This document shows positions 24,219 through 37,619 of a DNA stretch of 64,000 bases, one piece after another; within the stretch, counting starts at the first letter, position 1, and each line of letters starts with the position of its first letter. Below the pieces are notes generated by a model. It was not told where the DNA came from and searched no databases. It saw nothing but the letters and a program-made list of their open reading frames with translations. Made by a program: the position numbers and the translations under genes. The stretch lies in contig CM034546.1 in the NCBI GenBank assembly GCA_020055645.1, positions 30,504,001 through 30,568,000 of the forward strand. Reading direction: 5' to 3'. Origin of the DNA: Tomocerus qinae. Taxonomy: Eukaryota > Arthropoda > Collembola > Entomobryomorpha > Tomoceridae.

Positions 24219-24366
24219 CAAGGCCGCAGCCAGAAAAAATTTCGGGGGGTGGGGCACCGAGAAAAAATATGTTGGCGATTTTAGACAATCATTTCTTTAT
24301 TTTTCTCGATTTCGGGGGGGGGAGCACGTGTCCCGGGACCCCCCTCCCCTCGCTGTGGCCGCCTTG
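24219..24366. mobile_element. hAT-like MITE, mirror copy
   Basis: Reverse complement of 7313-7465, flanked by CTTTCATT at 24211-24218 and 24367-24374. It is 5 bp shorter because of the homopolymer run. Confidence 0.8.
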
Positions 24367-24426
24367 CTTTCATTGAAATGTATAAAAACGTGTTAACGTT
24401 AACACTTATCTAAGGTTATACATTGA

Positions 24427-25495
24427 CTAGCCGGTCACAGGGCCCAGGCCCTGTTATAAATAAAGCTAATGTGTATATTCCGGGGCAACATTGTAAGATG
24501 GATAGAATGTACTTCTTCCCCTCACCAACCTGGTGCGTGAGGGGAAACAGTTTATTTGCTTCGTCGGATAAAACAGAATAACATTTGGCAGCATAGATGT
24601 AAGTTGTAGGTAAACATCGCATCCAATGCGAAAAATGGAACAACCAACCCCATCCATCCCATCATCACCAAAACCCCAAGAAAAGATCAACATCTTATCC
24701 AGCCCATCACCAATATCTAAATAAAGTAATCCATCTAATATAGCCCATCACCAGTTTCCAAATAAAGTACCATTACAGCCATCACCAACACATCCCTTTC
24801 AGCCAATTCAAACACCTGAATGAGGATGTTGGGTATAATGGATGGGATGCTTACATTTATGCTTGGCAGTAGGCATAATGATGAGTCAGAGTAACGTAGA
24901 CGTAACTTTATGCCCCAATTCAAAAAATGTGACCATAATGGGTGACCAGAGTAAGTACCGATAGTCACAATAAAATTCCAACACAAAAATATTGGCCCTT
25001 GGTCGTAATAAGCTGAAGTTTTAGAAAATTTTGTTTTTTTTGGTTTGGAATAACTAATTACTAATTACTTATACTACCATTAATGTATAGTGTCAATGCA
25101 AGGAAAATGTCAACTTCCATGACATTCATGACTATGACCAACGAAAATGGTGTCACATTAAAGAAATATTCTATAGTTTAAAAGATTGCGGAGAAGGGCT
25201 CCGCTCGATCATGACTCCCTCCAATCACAAGAACGAAAATTTGACATTTACGGTATAGATAATGCTGTATATAGATTACTTATAGTTAGTATAGTTTTTT
25301 ATATATATGGCGTACATACAAACATTCCGATTACGTTTATACACTTATATGACACGGTACACTTAATAAAAAACCAAACTTAAACCAAACTGTGTTGTTA
25401 ATACATTTTGAAAAGCCGTACGGTAGCCGAGTAATAACATTCATAACTTCATAACATCCGTACACACAAACATCCGTATACACAAATATACAACA
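24427..25495 (-). mobile_element. Second Helitron, mirror copy
   Basis: Reverse complement of 6184-7252, with CTAG at 24427-24430 on the minus strand and the same GGGCCC-centred hairpin beside it. Confidence 0.75.
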
Positions 25496-26825
25496 CTAGC
25501 CGGTCACAGGGCCCAGGCCCTGTTATAAATAAAGCTAGTGTGTATTCCGGGGCAATATTGTAAGATGGATAGAATGTATTTCAGAAAATTCTTTCCCTCA
25601 CCCGCCTGGTGCGTGAGGGGAAGCAGTTTATTTGCTTGGTCGGATAAAACAGAATAACACTTTGCAGCATAGATGTAAGTTGTTGGTAAACATCCCATCC
25701 AATGTAAAAGATGGAACACCCAACCCTATCCATTCCATCATCACCAAACCCCAAGAAAAGATCAACATCGTATCCAGCCCACCACCAATATTCAAATAAA
25801 GTAGTCCATCTAATATAGCCCATCCCCAGTTTCCAAATAAAGTACCATTACAGCCATCACCAACACATCCCTTTCAGCCAATTCATACACCTGGATGGGA
25901 TGTTGGGTATAATGGATGGGATGCTTACATCTAAGCTTGGCAGTATGCATAATGGTGAGTCAGAGTAACGTAGACGTAACATTATACCCCAAGTCAAAAA
26001 TGTGACCATAATGGGTGACCAGAGTAAGTACCGATAGTCACAATAAAATTCCAACACAAAAATATTGGCCCTTGGTCGTAATACGCTTAAGTTTTAGAAA
26101 ATTTTGTTTTTTTGATTTGGAATAACTAATTACATATACTACCGTTGTATAGTGTCAATGCAAGGAAAATGTCAACTTCCATGACACTCATGACTATGAC
26201 CAACGAAAATGGTGTCACATTAAAGAAATATTCTATAGTTTAAAAGATTGCGGAGAAGGGCTCCGCTCGATCATGACTCCGTCATATTAGAAGTCATAAT
26301 TTTATAACAAATCTCAAATCTCTATAACACATAAGTGGCAGATTCAAAACGTACACATTTAAAATAAAAAAAATTGTTTACCACTTCATCTCGCTCTGAT
26401 TATTTTCTATTTAAGAATGGATTTAGCTTTTCTATTTAAGACGTATAACATTTTTAATTTAACCTCCTATTAGCTTAAAACCATTTGCGAATTGAAAAAA
26501 ATAGTTTTATTATGAATATCCAAATTTTAAACTTTCCTGCGTATAAAATAAGGTCACGGCACGGTATATTAAATTTGAAAGAAAGAGTATCAACTATACC
26601 ACGTCTCACAACAGTGACTTTCATAATTTTATCACCGCGCAAGCGTGTATGCATAAAACCAAGTTCTATCTGGATGGAATTTAGCATCTTTTGCAAATAA
26701 ATCAAACTGTGTTGTTAATACATTTTGAAATAACGGTACGGTGGCCGAGTAATAACATTCATAACATTACAACATCCGTACACACAAACATACAACATAC
26801 ATTTCGATGACGTTTATATTATAGA
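25496..26825 (-). mobile_element. Non-autonomous Helitron, mirror copy
   Basis: Reverse complement of 4854-6183. The 3' CTAG lies at 25496-25499 and the 5' TC at 26825-26824 on the minus strand. Confidence 0.8.
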
Positions 26826-26832
26826 TAGATAA

Positions 26833-27290
26833 TCGTCCAGTCTGTCCTGAAAGACAAAGGACCAGCAAGTGGTCAAATTAGCCTTAAATGGCAAACGATT
26901 AGGTGGTTGTCAAGTCTGCCTTAAATGACAAACGATCAGCTAGTTGTCAAGTCTGCCTTATTGGCAATGGACCAACAAATGATCAATTCTGCCCTAATAG
27001 CAATGGACCAACAAATGATCAATTCTGCCTTATTGGCAATGGACCGACAAATGATCAATTCTGCCTTATTGGCAATGGACCAACAAAGGGTCAATTCTGC
27101 CTTATAAGCAATGAACCAACAAATGGTCAGGTCTGCCTTAATGGCAATGGACCAACAAATGGTCAAGTCTGCCTTATTGGCAATGGACCAACAAATGGTC
27201 AAGTCTGCCTTATTGGCAATGGACCAACAAATGGTCAAGTCTGCCTTATTGGCAATGGACCAAAAAGTGGTCAAATCTGCCTTATTTGGC
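26833..27290. repeat. 36-bp minisatellite, mirror array
   Basis: Reverse complement of 4390-4845. Here 137 codons stay open on the plus strand (26903-27316) and 118 on the minus strand at the same place. The absence of a plausible start and its open reading on both strands argue against a protein-coding gene. Confidence 0.85.
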
Positions 27291-28779
27291 AAAAAATCGT
27301 TAAAACGATCAAATAAGAGTCAGTTTTATGATAGTAATAATGTGAACAATTTTTGGTTAGCTTTTAAAAAAGCTGTTCCTGAAATGAAAAAACAAATTAA
27401 GGGTTAAATACATCAAACAATTTTACCATAGTAAAATGCCTCACAATAGACAACAAATCTTAGAGATGTGAGAGAAAATGATAAAGCACAAGACACGGTA
27501 TTCTTACCTGAAGGATAAATGTCAATGATTTCATTTAACTTTCCTGTCACAATAGCACAACAAATCTTCAAGATGCGAGAGAAAATGATAGCAAAGAAAA
27601 GCACAAGACACAGTACACTTATTTGAATCAAGAAGTTTCAACTACCACGTCGCACAACAGTGACTTTCATCATCGCGCAAGCGTGTATGCACAAAACCAA
27701 GTTCCATCTGGATGGAATTTAGCATCTTTGCAAATAAACCAAACTGTGTTGTTAATACATTTTGAAATAACCGTACGGTGGCCGAGTAATAACATTCATA
27801 ATTTCATAATCCGTACACACAACATACATTTCGATGACGTAATATCATAATTTCATAATCCGTACACACAACATACATTTCGATGACGTTTATATTATAG
27901 AGTGATACAAACAAAACAAGTTTACCATACAGCTTTATAATTTGCATTATGATATTATATTATTGCAATGGAATAATCTATTCCTTTTAACACTATTATG
28001 TATGTATGCTATGTACTACGCTATATTATAAACTATATAATTATAGTATACCTACATTATTAATAACACATTATATTATGACATATCTGGTCCCTTTAGT
28101 CCTTCAGTAGAACACTTTATTACTACTATTTAGAAAAAATTATTGGATTCGCTGACACCATAAACTAACACAAGAGAGTAATTATAATATGCATTCATAT
28201 TTCGCTTTTCAACTGTAGATATTATATCAATTACAAACTCACACCACACAGCACACCCCAGACAGGGGCTTCTCCAACTATTTTATCATATTATAGTTAC
28301 TATATAATAACAGCAGAGCATTAGTTATTGTGCAGTAGTATATTAAATTAGTTAAAATTAAACAAATAATTATTGTTGAAGTACATACACTAACTGTGCA
28401 AATTCGTCAGTGAATATTCTGAATTTCGTCTTTATTAACCCAAAAACCCAAAAACTAAGACCAAAAACCAAACCCCAATAACCCAAAAAATGCCAAGAGA
28501 CCCAAATTATCACTAAGTGGTTTGTAACAACCTCAAATTTATTTATAAATCAGCTTTGCATGTGCGAATGTCATAGGAAAAAGGCACAAAAAGGCAACCT
28601 TTTTCATAAGGAAATAACTGTAACCTATTCAGAAGTGTTATGAAATCTAAAATTAGTTACTTTCCAATCTAAAATTCAACAAATATTTTTAGTTTTCACA
28701 TAAGGGTGTAAAATAAAGTAATGTATGCATAATATAAAAATGTTAGCATGAAGATATAATTAGAGGAATATGTATTAGA

Positions 28780-29301
28780 TTAAGTATTTGATGACATGAC
28801 CAAATCCATGGAAAAATCAGTAACGATGCGGAAATATGATAATGTTATTCCTCGCTTGAAATATGTTAAACTGCCAGCCTTCAAATGGATCTGCTTTAAA
28901 GCTATGCCACATCGTCGAATGAATTCCTCTGAGTGAGACCGATACTTTTGATGGCAGTGATCTGATTCTACTTGCAACTTTACTGTGATGATAGTGGCGA
29001 ATCCGAACCCGATATAGGATAATATGGAAACCAGTGGCATCATCAGAAATCCAGGCATTGGTATGACTTGGTACATCTTCACTGTGGCGAAGTTGCAGAT
29101 GACGGTGATGACTGCACATATTTCAAAGACAATTGGTATAGTGTACTTGCCACTAATTTTGTTTGCTTCAGAATTTATGATCTCAAGATTTCTGTAGACT
29201 TTCAGTGCCTCTTTTGGATTTTCATGCAATTCCTTGACTTCTGAAACATACTCATCATCATTTCTTCCACTTAGGACTGTGAGCCAGTACTCGATGATAG
29301 A
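28780..29301 (-). CDS. Membrane-protein C-terminal exon, mirror copy
   Basis: Reverse complement of 2373-2894 with the same predicted protein over the compared 149 residues. The same acceptor-like border lies at its 5' side. Conservation of the reading frame between the arms is expected from their near identity and is not independent evidence of function. Confidence 0.5.
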   Translation of the reverse strand, partial: SIIEYWLTVLSGRNDDEYVSEVKELHENPKEALKVYRNLEIINSEANKISGKYTIPIVFEICAVITVICNFATVKMYQVIPMPGFLMMPLVSILSYIGFGFATIITVKLQVESDHCHQKYRSHSEEFIRRCGIALKQIHLKAGSLTYFKRGITLSYFRIVTDFSMDLVMSSNT

Positions 29302-29924
29302 CTACTAAGGTTATTTTTAGTTTCGCTTAGGCTAGTTCATCTATTTAAAATAGAGCCTTAGAAATAGGCTTTTACATGTAATATATTTTGACATGTAATT
29401 TTCCAGAAATCAGCAATTTATTGTCCTAAATCTATTGCATGAAAGTTATAATTAGTAGTTAAAAGTCCCCTGCACTCTTCATCACACGGGACAATTTTAT
29501 CCTTTTCAGCTTACCTCTTAGAATTTTTAAGTCCCTAAAGATGAATTATAGATAGGTCCAAACAGTGACAATATCTTGAAAACTGCAATTCTGCAATTGT
29601 GATATAATCTTAGAAAATTTGTGACTATAATATTCGAACCTACTGTTTATACCTTTACATATTTAGTTTAAAATATTTGGAAAATCCAGAAACTAATTGA
29701 AATATCTACTCATTGCTGAATTATCTGATTGTGTCTAAAAGTATTATATCTATTTATTAGCGTATATATTAATTGTAGTAAATAAATTTAATAAATATAG
29801 CTTACCTTTTTCAATGCTTTGTCGTAGATTGTCATCTGTCCTATTGTCCTTGTGAATTGTTCTAAGGAGACAATTGCTACCAATTTCAGTAGGGTAGAAA
29901 CCAGAATGATTCTTTAGATAGTAG

Positions 29925-30193
29925 AAGATGTATTACTATTACAAACTAACATCAAGGAAAATGGAAACAAAGGAAACAATGAAACACTATCACTACTTGG
30001 ATATTTTGTATTGTGTTGCTAATTGCTTTTCAATTGTCTTTCCTCGACCAGCACTCACTTCGCCGAGCGTCGAGGAAAGAACGATTGAAAAGCAATTAAC
30101 AACACAATACAAAATATCCAATTAGTGATAGCGATTCATTGTTCCATTATTGCCATTGTCCTAGATGTTATGTTGTAATACTAATACATGACG
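29925..30193. mobile_element. Foldback MITE, mirror copy
   Basis: Reverse complement of the hairpin element at 1480-1748, lying in the right palindrome arm. A 65-codon open frame across it is a by-product of the inverted repeat and not a gene. Confidence 0.7.
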
Positions 30194-31151
30194 ACTTGCT
30201 GAGATTTGAAATTGTCGTCAGGGTAATAGAATTCCACTCCGATTCTCAATGTCGAATACAACATTGCCAAGTTTACGTTTACATGGTTGGACGGATTCGA
30301 CGGATAGTCTAACCAAAATGTCAAAATATTTAGCCCTTTTGAGTGACGTTATGAAATATATTAGGTATATGCATTTTCATGTGAGCACAAATATTATCTG
30401 GCGCAGAACCCACGAAAAAACGTATACTCAGCTCTGGTGAGTGTAGAGTTGCAATTACTAGCTTGAGTATAATATTTAGTGCTTTGCATAACAACTAAAT
30501 TAAGGTGTAGATGTAAAGGTGTGAATAAAGTGTCCTTTACCAAAAAATTCGATAAAATAAATTAGCATTTGAGTGCGTACTTGCGCATTTCTCATTTTAA
30601 GGACATCATCCATCCAAATACAGACAAATTTCTTCGCTAAATTATTACATGTGTGTGTGTTAGTGGGAGAGTGCAATAAACTATTAATAAGTATACTGCA
30701 CTACCGCTCAAACCTCGAGGGCTTACTTGCAGTGACTCCCGTGACAAGTTAATACCCGACCGAGCTCACGTCAATATACCGAAGGCATATAGATTGCAAT
30801 GAGGGTGAGCCCGGTCACTAATACTAATTAATATTACTAAAATTAGACCAGTGAACACCTGTGTAACAGGAGGGGTATTATATATAGATATATTAGCTAA
30901 AAGCTAGTTATGAGATCAAATCAGGTGTAGGCACAAGGACCTGTGAAAAATAAACACAATATTTATTTGTTTTTGTGACAATTATATTGCTTTATTGAGA
31001 AGGGAAAAAAATCGCAAATATAGCATATTGTATTTCCATACAAATACATTGGATATATATGCATATATTTAATGTTTCCTGACTGCAAGGGAGCCAGAGA
31101 TATGGAATAGGGTATCATTGTTAGCTCTGATGAAACTCATACATTCCTCTA

Positions 31152-32049
31152 CTATACGAAAATAGCAGAGAAAGTAAGATGGGTTGGGTCATCTCTTGGA
31201 CATGGGATGCTTCGAATGACTCTCCATTGCCATGAAGCATCAAATCCAGGATTTTGTTTGACAATCTGATCAAAAAACACATTATAATCAGGAATGGCTT
31301 TAGTAAATATCTGTATAGAGATGACTGCCAATTTAAGGTGATCATTCAGCCAGCCCTGCAAGGGTGGCAGCAAAGATTCCGAGCAGTCAACCCTTGAAAT
31401 AAACTCGTCGATTTTTGCTATAATCCAGTTCGCTGTACCGTCATTTGCACAAGAATAGATAATTAAACCTCCGAGTATTTTTCTGTTATCGATTTGGATA
31501 GCAAAGTCAAGTTTGTTTGCTTCTCCAATTTTAATGTCCAAAAATTCCCTGACTGATTCAGCCAGTAATTGAGGGATTTCTGCCAGACTGTCAGCTTTAA
31601 ATGTTATAGTAACATTGGTACAGTCTGGTTTAAAAACCCTTTTGGTTGGGGGTTTATTTTGTAATGAATGCGTATTAGTTCTTTTTCTCGAGGCATTTCT
31701 CCTTGATGCAGAAGGTGGCGGCATTAAGCCTGCATCCCCCCTAGGCAACAAGTTTCTCTGCCGCTGAGACTTACTTTGTCTGTTGTTCTTAACAATATGC
31801 CATTCGTTTCCAATCGGGGGAAATTCCAATTCTTTCGTGGCATCTGAGTCAGCAATTGTTACAGATGGATTGTCATCTATGCTGCTGTTTTCTAATTGAT
31901 TGGACAGACCAGGGGAGCGCAAAACCTCCGATTCCTCCTGATCATCGCCTTTTAAGATGTCATCTTCATTGTCTTCAACCTCCGAGGACCAATTATTGGC
32001 GAGTGAGCCAAAACCCTCAGGGTATCTTAATATTTTTCCAGTGGGAGAC
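31152..32049 (-). CDS. DUF4780-like protein, terminal coding exon
   Basis: On the minus strand the frame is open from a likely splice acceptor (TTAAACAG, AG at 32050-32051) to the stop at 31152, about 298 residues. There is no convincing ATG at the 5' end, and the open frame continues through acidic Ser/Glu/Asp-rich sequence. I therefore read it as a spliced last exon rather than a complete gene. Order along the protein: acidic low-complexity N-terminus, a basic patch (RRNASRKRTNTH and KPPTKR, nuclear-localisation-like), then a globular C-terminal ~150 residues with the NPGFDASWQWRV motif. The C-terminal part resembles DUF4780, whose function is unknown. The partial copy at 3-515 is nearly identical. 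No upstream exon was identified. Confidence 0.5.
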
Positions 32050-32839
32050 CTGTTTAATATTGCACATTAATTTAGTTTCAGTGGCATATTAATTGTCACA
32101 CTTATAATCTTAATAACGATTAAAGCTGATATTGCTTATACAATACGTGTATAATTTATGAATTTAAGTGGTAATTAAAGTTGACTTACTTCATCACTTT
32201 ATTGAAAAAAGTAGAAACCTGATGAAGTAAAAAAGTGTAGACTGCCTTCTCTTCTGCTTCCAAAAAGACAATTTCAGGTGTGCTTACAGTACAACCTGCA
32301 CTTACCTGGAGAGAAAGATGTCGGCTTCTAGGAGCGTTAAATACGCATGTGTGGTTCCATGCCTCAGCATGGTCGAGAGTTAATTTTTAAAATTATTTTG
32401 ATTTTGAAATAGTACTAAAAATGTAAGTAGACCCACTTGTCAGGCAAATGTGTCTTCTTTTATATCTGCCAATCTCATAACGAAAAGACAGTTTTAATCC
32501 TAATTTATAGAGGTTTTAGTAGTCGAGACGATCCGGACATTCTATCGATGTCCTTTCCGCACAAGAGCGCGAGATCGAAAAATTATTACATAGATTTTAG
32601 TGAAACGTGGATGGTTATATAAATGGGTGTTAAAATAGTGTCTTAAATTTAGATGAAAGCTTGTACTATTTCTTGTTCCTGTGTAATACCAAAACCTAGA
32701 CAAAAGTGATATAACAAGTATTAAAAACATGTATTTACTCATGGTTATTTCACACGTGACAGAATTTATTTCACATAAAATGTCACTACTTTTATCTTTG
32801 GTCAAATCACAAGGATAGTAATCAGCCAACTTTTAATAT
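32050..32839. other. Spacer between the DUF4780-like exon and the satellite
   Basis: Would hold the intron upstream of the DUF4780-like exon. No convincing exon was found. A 95-codon minus frame (32542-32829) has no recognisable feature and I do not support it. Confidence 0.4.
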
Positions 32840-33161
32840 AATTTCTAATCAATTCAATTGTACTCTGCTATCTATAAAATAGTTATATTCAGTTTATGAT
32901 TGAAATGAATGAATAAATACAATGCAATTTCAAAGGATAAATACTAACGCTAATTATCATAATCCTGCATAAACAGTGCAACTTTAATCTAATCTCTAAT
33001 GAACTTAAGTGTGCTCTGCTTTCTATACAACAGTTATATTCAATTTAAGATGAGAATGAATAAATAAATACAATAAAATTTCAAAGGATAAATACTAACC
33101 CTAGTTATCATAATCCTGCTTAAACAATGCAACTTTAATCTAATCTCTAATGAACTTAATT

Positions 33162-33319
33162 GAGGGGCAGTATAAAAGAATCTGGTATATCAAATTGACC
33201 TCAAATAACAACTAAAAATATAAAATATTTACTGTAGAAAACAAATTGGTTACCAATACCTACCTCTTTAGTTTCAAATTTTTGGTATGAATACACCAGG
33301 TTCTTATATACGACCCCTC
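33162..33319. mobile_element. MITE inside satellite unit, copy 1
   Basis: 158 bp not homologous to the monomer. The ends are inverted repeats: GAGGGGCAGTATAAAAGAAT and, inverted from the right end, GAGGGGTCGTATATAAGAAC. AATT stands on both sides and may be the target duplication; ordinary monomers have it once at most there. Confidence 0.75.
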
Positions 33320-34243
33320 AATTGTGCTCTGCTTTCTATAAAACACTTATACTCCATTTGAGATGAAAATGAATAAATAAATACAATGCAATTCCAAAGG
33401 ATCGATAATAACCCTAACTATCATAATCTTGCTTAAATAATACAACTTTAATGTAATGTCTAACCAATTTAATGGTGATCTGATATACATAAAACAGTTG
33501 TACTCAATTTAAGATTAAAATGAATAAATAAATGCAATGCAATTGCAAAGGATCGATAATAACCCTGATAATTATGATAATTATTATCATGATTTTGCTT
33601 AAGCAATACAATTTTAATTGAACCTCTAATCAATTTAATGTGCTCTGCTATCTATAAAATAGTTATACTCAATTTAAGATTAAAATAAATAAATAAATAT
33701 AAAGCACGCTCAAAGGATAAATACGAACTCTAATTATCATTATTCTGCTTGAACAATGCAACTTTAACGTAATCTCTAACCAACTTAACGGTGATCTGAT
33801 ATCCATAAAACAGTTATATTCAATTTAAGATGAAAATGAATAAATAAATACAAAGAAATCGGAAAGGATAAACACTAACCCTATTTATCATAATTCTGCT
33901 TAAACAATGCAACTTTAATATAAATTCTAATCAATTACAGTGTGCTCTGCTATCTATAAAATAGTTATACTCAATTTATGATTAAAATGAATAAATAAAT
34001 ACAATGCAATTCCAAAGGATCGATAATAACCCTAATAATCATAATTTTGCTTAAACAATACAACTTTAATCTAATCTCTAATGAACTTAAATGTGCTCTG
34101 CTTTCTATACAACAGTTATACTCCATTTGAGATGAAAATGAATAAATAAATACAATAAAATTTCAAAGGATAAATACTAACCCTAGTTATCATAATCCTG
34201 CTTAAATAATGCAACTTTAATCTAATCTCTAATGAACTTAATT

Positions 34244-34402
34244 GAGGGGCAGTATAAAAGAACCTGGTATATCAAATTGACCTCAAATAACAACTAAAAA
34301 TATAAAATATTTACTGTAGAAAACAAATTGGTTACCAATACCTACCACTTTAGTTTCAAATTTTTGGTATGAATATACCAGGTTCTTATATACGACCTTT
34401 TC
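34244..34402. mobile_element. MITE inside satellite unit, copy 2
   Basis: Same element at the same position in the next 1083-bp unit. The right terminus has drifted (GACCTTTTC instead of GACCCCTC). Confidence 0.75.
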
Positions 34403-35326
34403 AATTGTGCTCTGCTTTCGATAAAACACTAATACTCCATTTGAGATGAAAATGAATAAATAAATACAATGCAATTCCAAAGGATCGATAATAACCCTAA
34501 CTATCATAATCTTGCTTAAATAATACAACTTTAATGTAATGTCTAACCAATTTAATGGTGATCTGATATACATAAAACAGTTGTACTCAATTTAAGATTA
34601 AAATGAATAAATAAATGCAATGCAATTGCAAAGGATCGATAATAACCCTGATAATTATGATAATTATTATCATGATTTTGCTTAAGCAATACAATTTTAA
34701 TTGAACCTCTAATCAATTTAATGTGCTCTGCTATCTATAAAATAGTTATACTCAATTTAAGATTAAAATAAATAAATAAATATAAAGCACGCTCAAAGGA
34801 TAAATACGAACTCTAATTATCATTATTCTGCTTGAACAATGCAACTTTAACGTAATCTCTAACCAACTTAACGGTGATCTGATATCCATAAAACAGTTAT
34901 ATTCAATTTAAGATGAAAATGAATAAATAAATACAAAGAAATCGGAAAGGATAAACACTAACCCTATTTATCATAATTCTGCTTAAACAATGCAACTTTA
35001 ATATAAATTCTAATCAATTACAGTGTGCTCTGCTATCTATAAAATAGTTATACTCAATTTATGATTAAAATGAATAAATAAATACAATGCAATTCCAAAG
35101 GATCGATAATAACCCTAATAATCATAATTTTGCTTAAACAATACAACTTTAATCTAATCTCTAATGAACTTAAATGTGCTCTGCTTTCTATACAACAGTT
35201 ATACTCCATTTGAGATGAAAATGAATAAATAAATACAATAAAATTTCAAAGGATAAATACTAACCCTAGTTATCATAATCCTGCTTAAATAATGCAACTT
35301 TAATCTAATCTCTAATGAACTTAATT

Positions 35327-35484
35327 GAGGGGCAGTATAAAAGAACCTGGTATATCAAATTGACCTCAAATAACAACTAAAAATATAAAATATTTACTGT
35401 AGAAAACAAATTGGTTACCAATACCTACCACTTTAGTTTCAAATTTTTGGTATGAATATACCAGGTTCTTATATACGACCTTTC
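35327..35484. mobile_element. MITE inside satellite unit, copy 3
   Basis: Third occurrence in phase with the higher-order unit; right terminus GACCTTTC. Sharing position and flanks with the other two shows a single insertion followed by amplification. Confidence 0.75.
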
Positions 35485-37619
35485 AATTGTGCTCTGCTTT
35501 CGATAAAACACTAATACTCCATTTGAGATGAAAATGAATAAATAAATACAATGCAATTCCAAAGGATCGATAATAACCCTAACTATCATAATCTTGCTTA
35601 AACAATACAACTTTAATGTAATGTCTAACCAATTTAATGGTGATCTCATATACATAAAACAGTTGTACCCAATTTAAGATTAAAATGAATAAATAAATAC
35701 AATGCAATTGCAAAGGATCGCTAATAACCTTATCAATTATGATAATTATTGTCATGATTTTGCTTAAGCCATACAATTTTAATTGAATCTCTAATCAATT
35801 TAATGTGCTCTGCTATCTATAAAATAGCTATACTCAATTTAAGATTAAAATAAATAAATAAATATAAAGCACGTTCAAAGGATAAATACGAACTCTAATT
35901 ATCATAATTCTGCTTAAACAATGTTACTTTAACTTAATCTCTAACCAAGTTAACGGTGATCTGATATCCATAAAACAGTTATATTCAATTTAAGATGAGA
36001 ATGAATAAATAAATACAAAGAAATCGGAAAGGATAAACACTAACCCTATTTATCATAATTCTGCTTAAACAATGCAACTTTAATACAATTTCTAATCAAT
36101 TACAGTGTGCTCTGCTATCTATAAAATAGTTATACTCAATTTATGATTAAAATGAATAAATAAATACAATGCAATTCCAAAGGATCGATAATAACCCTAA
36201 TAATCATAATTTTGCTTAAACAATACAACTTTAATCTAATCTCTAATGAACTTAAATGTGCTCTGCTTTCTATACAACAGTTATACTCCATTTGAGATGA
36301 AAATGAATAAATAAATACAATACAATTTCAAAGGATAAATACTAACGCTAATTATCATAATCCTGCTTAAACAATGCAACTTTAATCTAATCTCTAATGA
36401 ACTTAAGTGTGCTCTGCTTTCTATAAAACAGTTATACTCCACTTGAGATGAAAATGAATAAATAAATAACATGCATTTCCAAAGGATGGATAATAGCCCT
36501 AATAATCATAATTTTTGCTTAAACAATACAACTTTAATCTCTAATGACCCTAAGTGTGCTCTGCTTTCCAAACAACAGTTATACTCCATTTGAGATGAAA
36601 ATGAATAAATAAATACAATACAATTTCAAAGGATGAATACTAACCCTAATTATCATAATCCTGCTTAAACAATACAACTTTAATATAATCTCTAATGAAC
36701 TTAAGTATGCTCTGCTTTCTATAAAACAGTTACACTCCACTTGAGATGAAAATGAATAAATAAATACCATGCATTTCCAAAGGATGGCCAATAATCCTAA
36801 TAATCATAATTTTGCTTAAACAATACAACTTTAATCTAATCTCTAATGAACGTGCTATGCTTTCTATACAACAGTTATAATGCATTTGAGATGAAAATGA
36901 ATAAATAAGTACAATGATATTTCAAAAGACAAATACTAACCCTAATTATCATAATCCTGCTTAAACAATACAACTTTAATCTAATCTCTAATGAACTTAA
37001 GTATGCTCTGCTTTCTATAAAACAGTTATACTCCACTTGAGATGAAAATGAATAAATAAATAACATGCATTTCCAAAGGATCGATAATAACCCTAATAAT
37101 CATAATTTTGCTTAAACAATACAACTTTAATCTAATCTCTAATGAACTTAAATGTGCTCTGCTTTCTATACAACAGTTATACTCCATTTGAGATGAAAAT
37201 GAATAAATAAATACAATACAATTTCAAAGGATGAATACTAACCCTAATTATCATAATCCTGCTTAAACAATACAACTTTAATCTAATTTCTAATGAAGTT
37301 AAGTATGCTCTGCTTTCTATAAAACAGTTATACTCCACTTGAGATGAAAATGAATAAATAAATACCATGCATTTCCAAAGGATGGCCAATAATCCTAATA
37401 ATCATAATTTTGCTTAAACAATACAACTTTAATCTAATCTCTAATGAACGTGCTATGCTTTCTATACAACAGTTATAATGCATTTGAGATGAAAATGAAT
37501 AAATAAGTACAATGATATTTCAAAAGACAAATACTAACGCTAATTATCATAACCCTGCTTAAATAATTCAACTATTATCTAATCTCTAATGATCTTAATT
37601 ATGCTCTGCTTTAATTATA

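Larger units (their letters stand above)
21545..31666. repeat. Right arm of the ~10-kb inverted repeat
   Basis: This is the reverse complement of 1-10138. It starts directly at the 100-N gap, so its inner edge is a contig end. The features of the left arm recur here inverted: the DUF4780-like ORF, membrane-protein exon, minisatellite, Helitron termini, hAT-like MITE and GACA tract. Sequence beyond 31666 cannot be compared because the left partner lies before the window. Confidence 0.9.
32840..37610. repeat. ~150-bp satellite with higher-order units
   Basis: About 28 monomers of ~150 bp, each with GTGCTCTGCTTTCTATA, then AGATGAAAATGAATAAATAA, then AAAGGATCGATAATAACC. From 33011 to about 35500 the order of variants repeats with a period of 1082-1083 bp (33161, 34243, 35326 for the same landmark). 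From about 36280 a four-monomer period of ~596 bp takes over (for example 36579 and 37177). Minus-strand frames of 60-96 codons are by-products of the monomer. A satellite with higher-order organisation is typical of centromeric or heterochromatic DNA, but location cannot be told here. Confidence 0.92.

Noticed and set aside
26903-27316. 137-codon ORF with a 12-residue repeat
   Set aside because: It is the 36-bp minisatellite read in frame. The opposite strand is equally open and the other arm is frameshifted.
36281-37389. Repeated 63-70-codon minus-strand ORFs in the satellite
   Set aside because: They recur once per higher-order unit because the monomer happens to lack stops. The composition is AT-driven hydrophobic residues with no start context.
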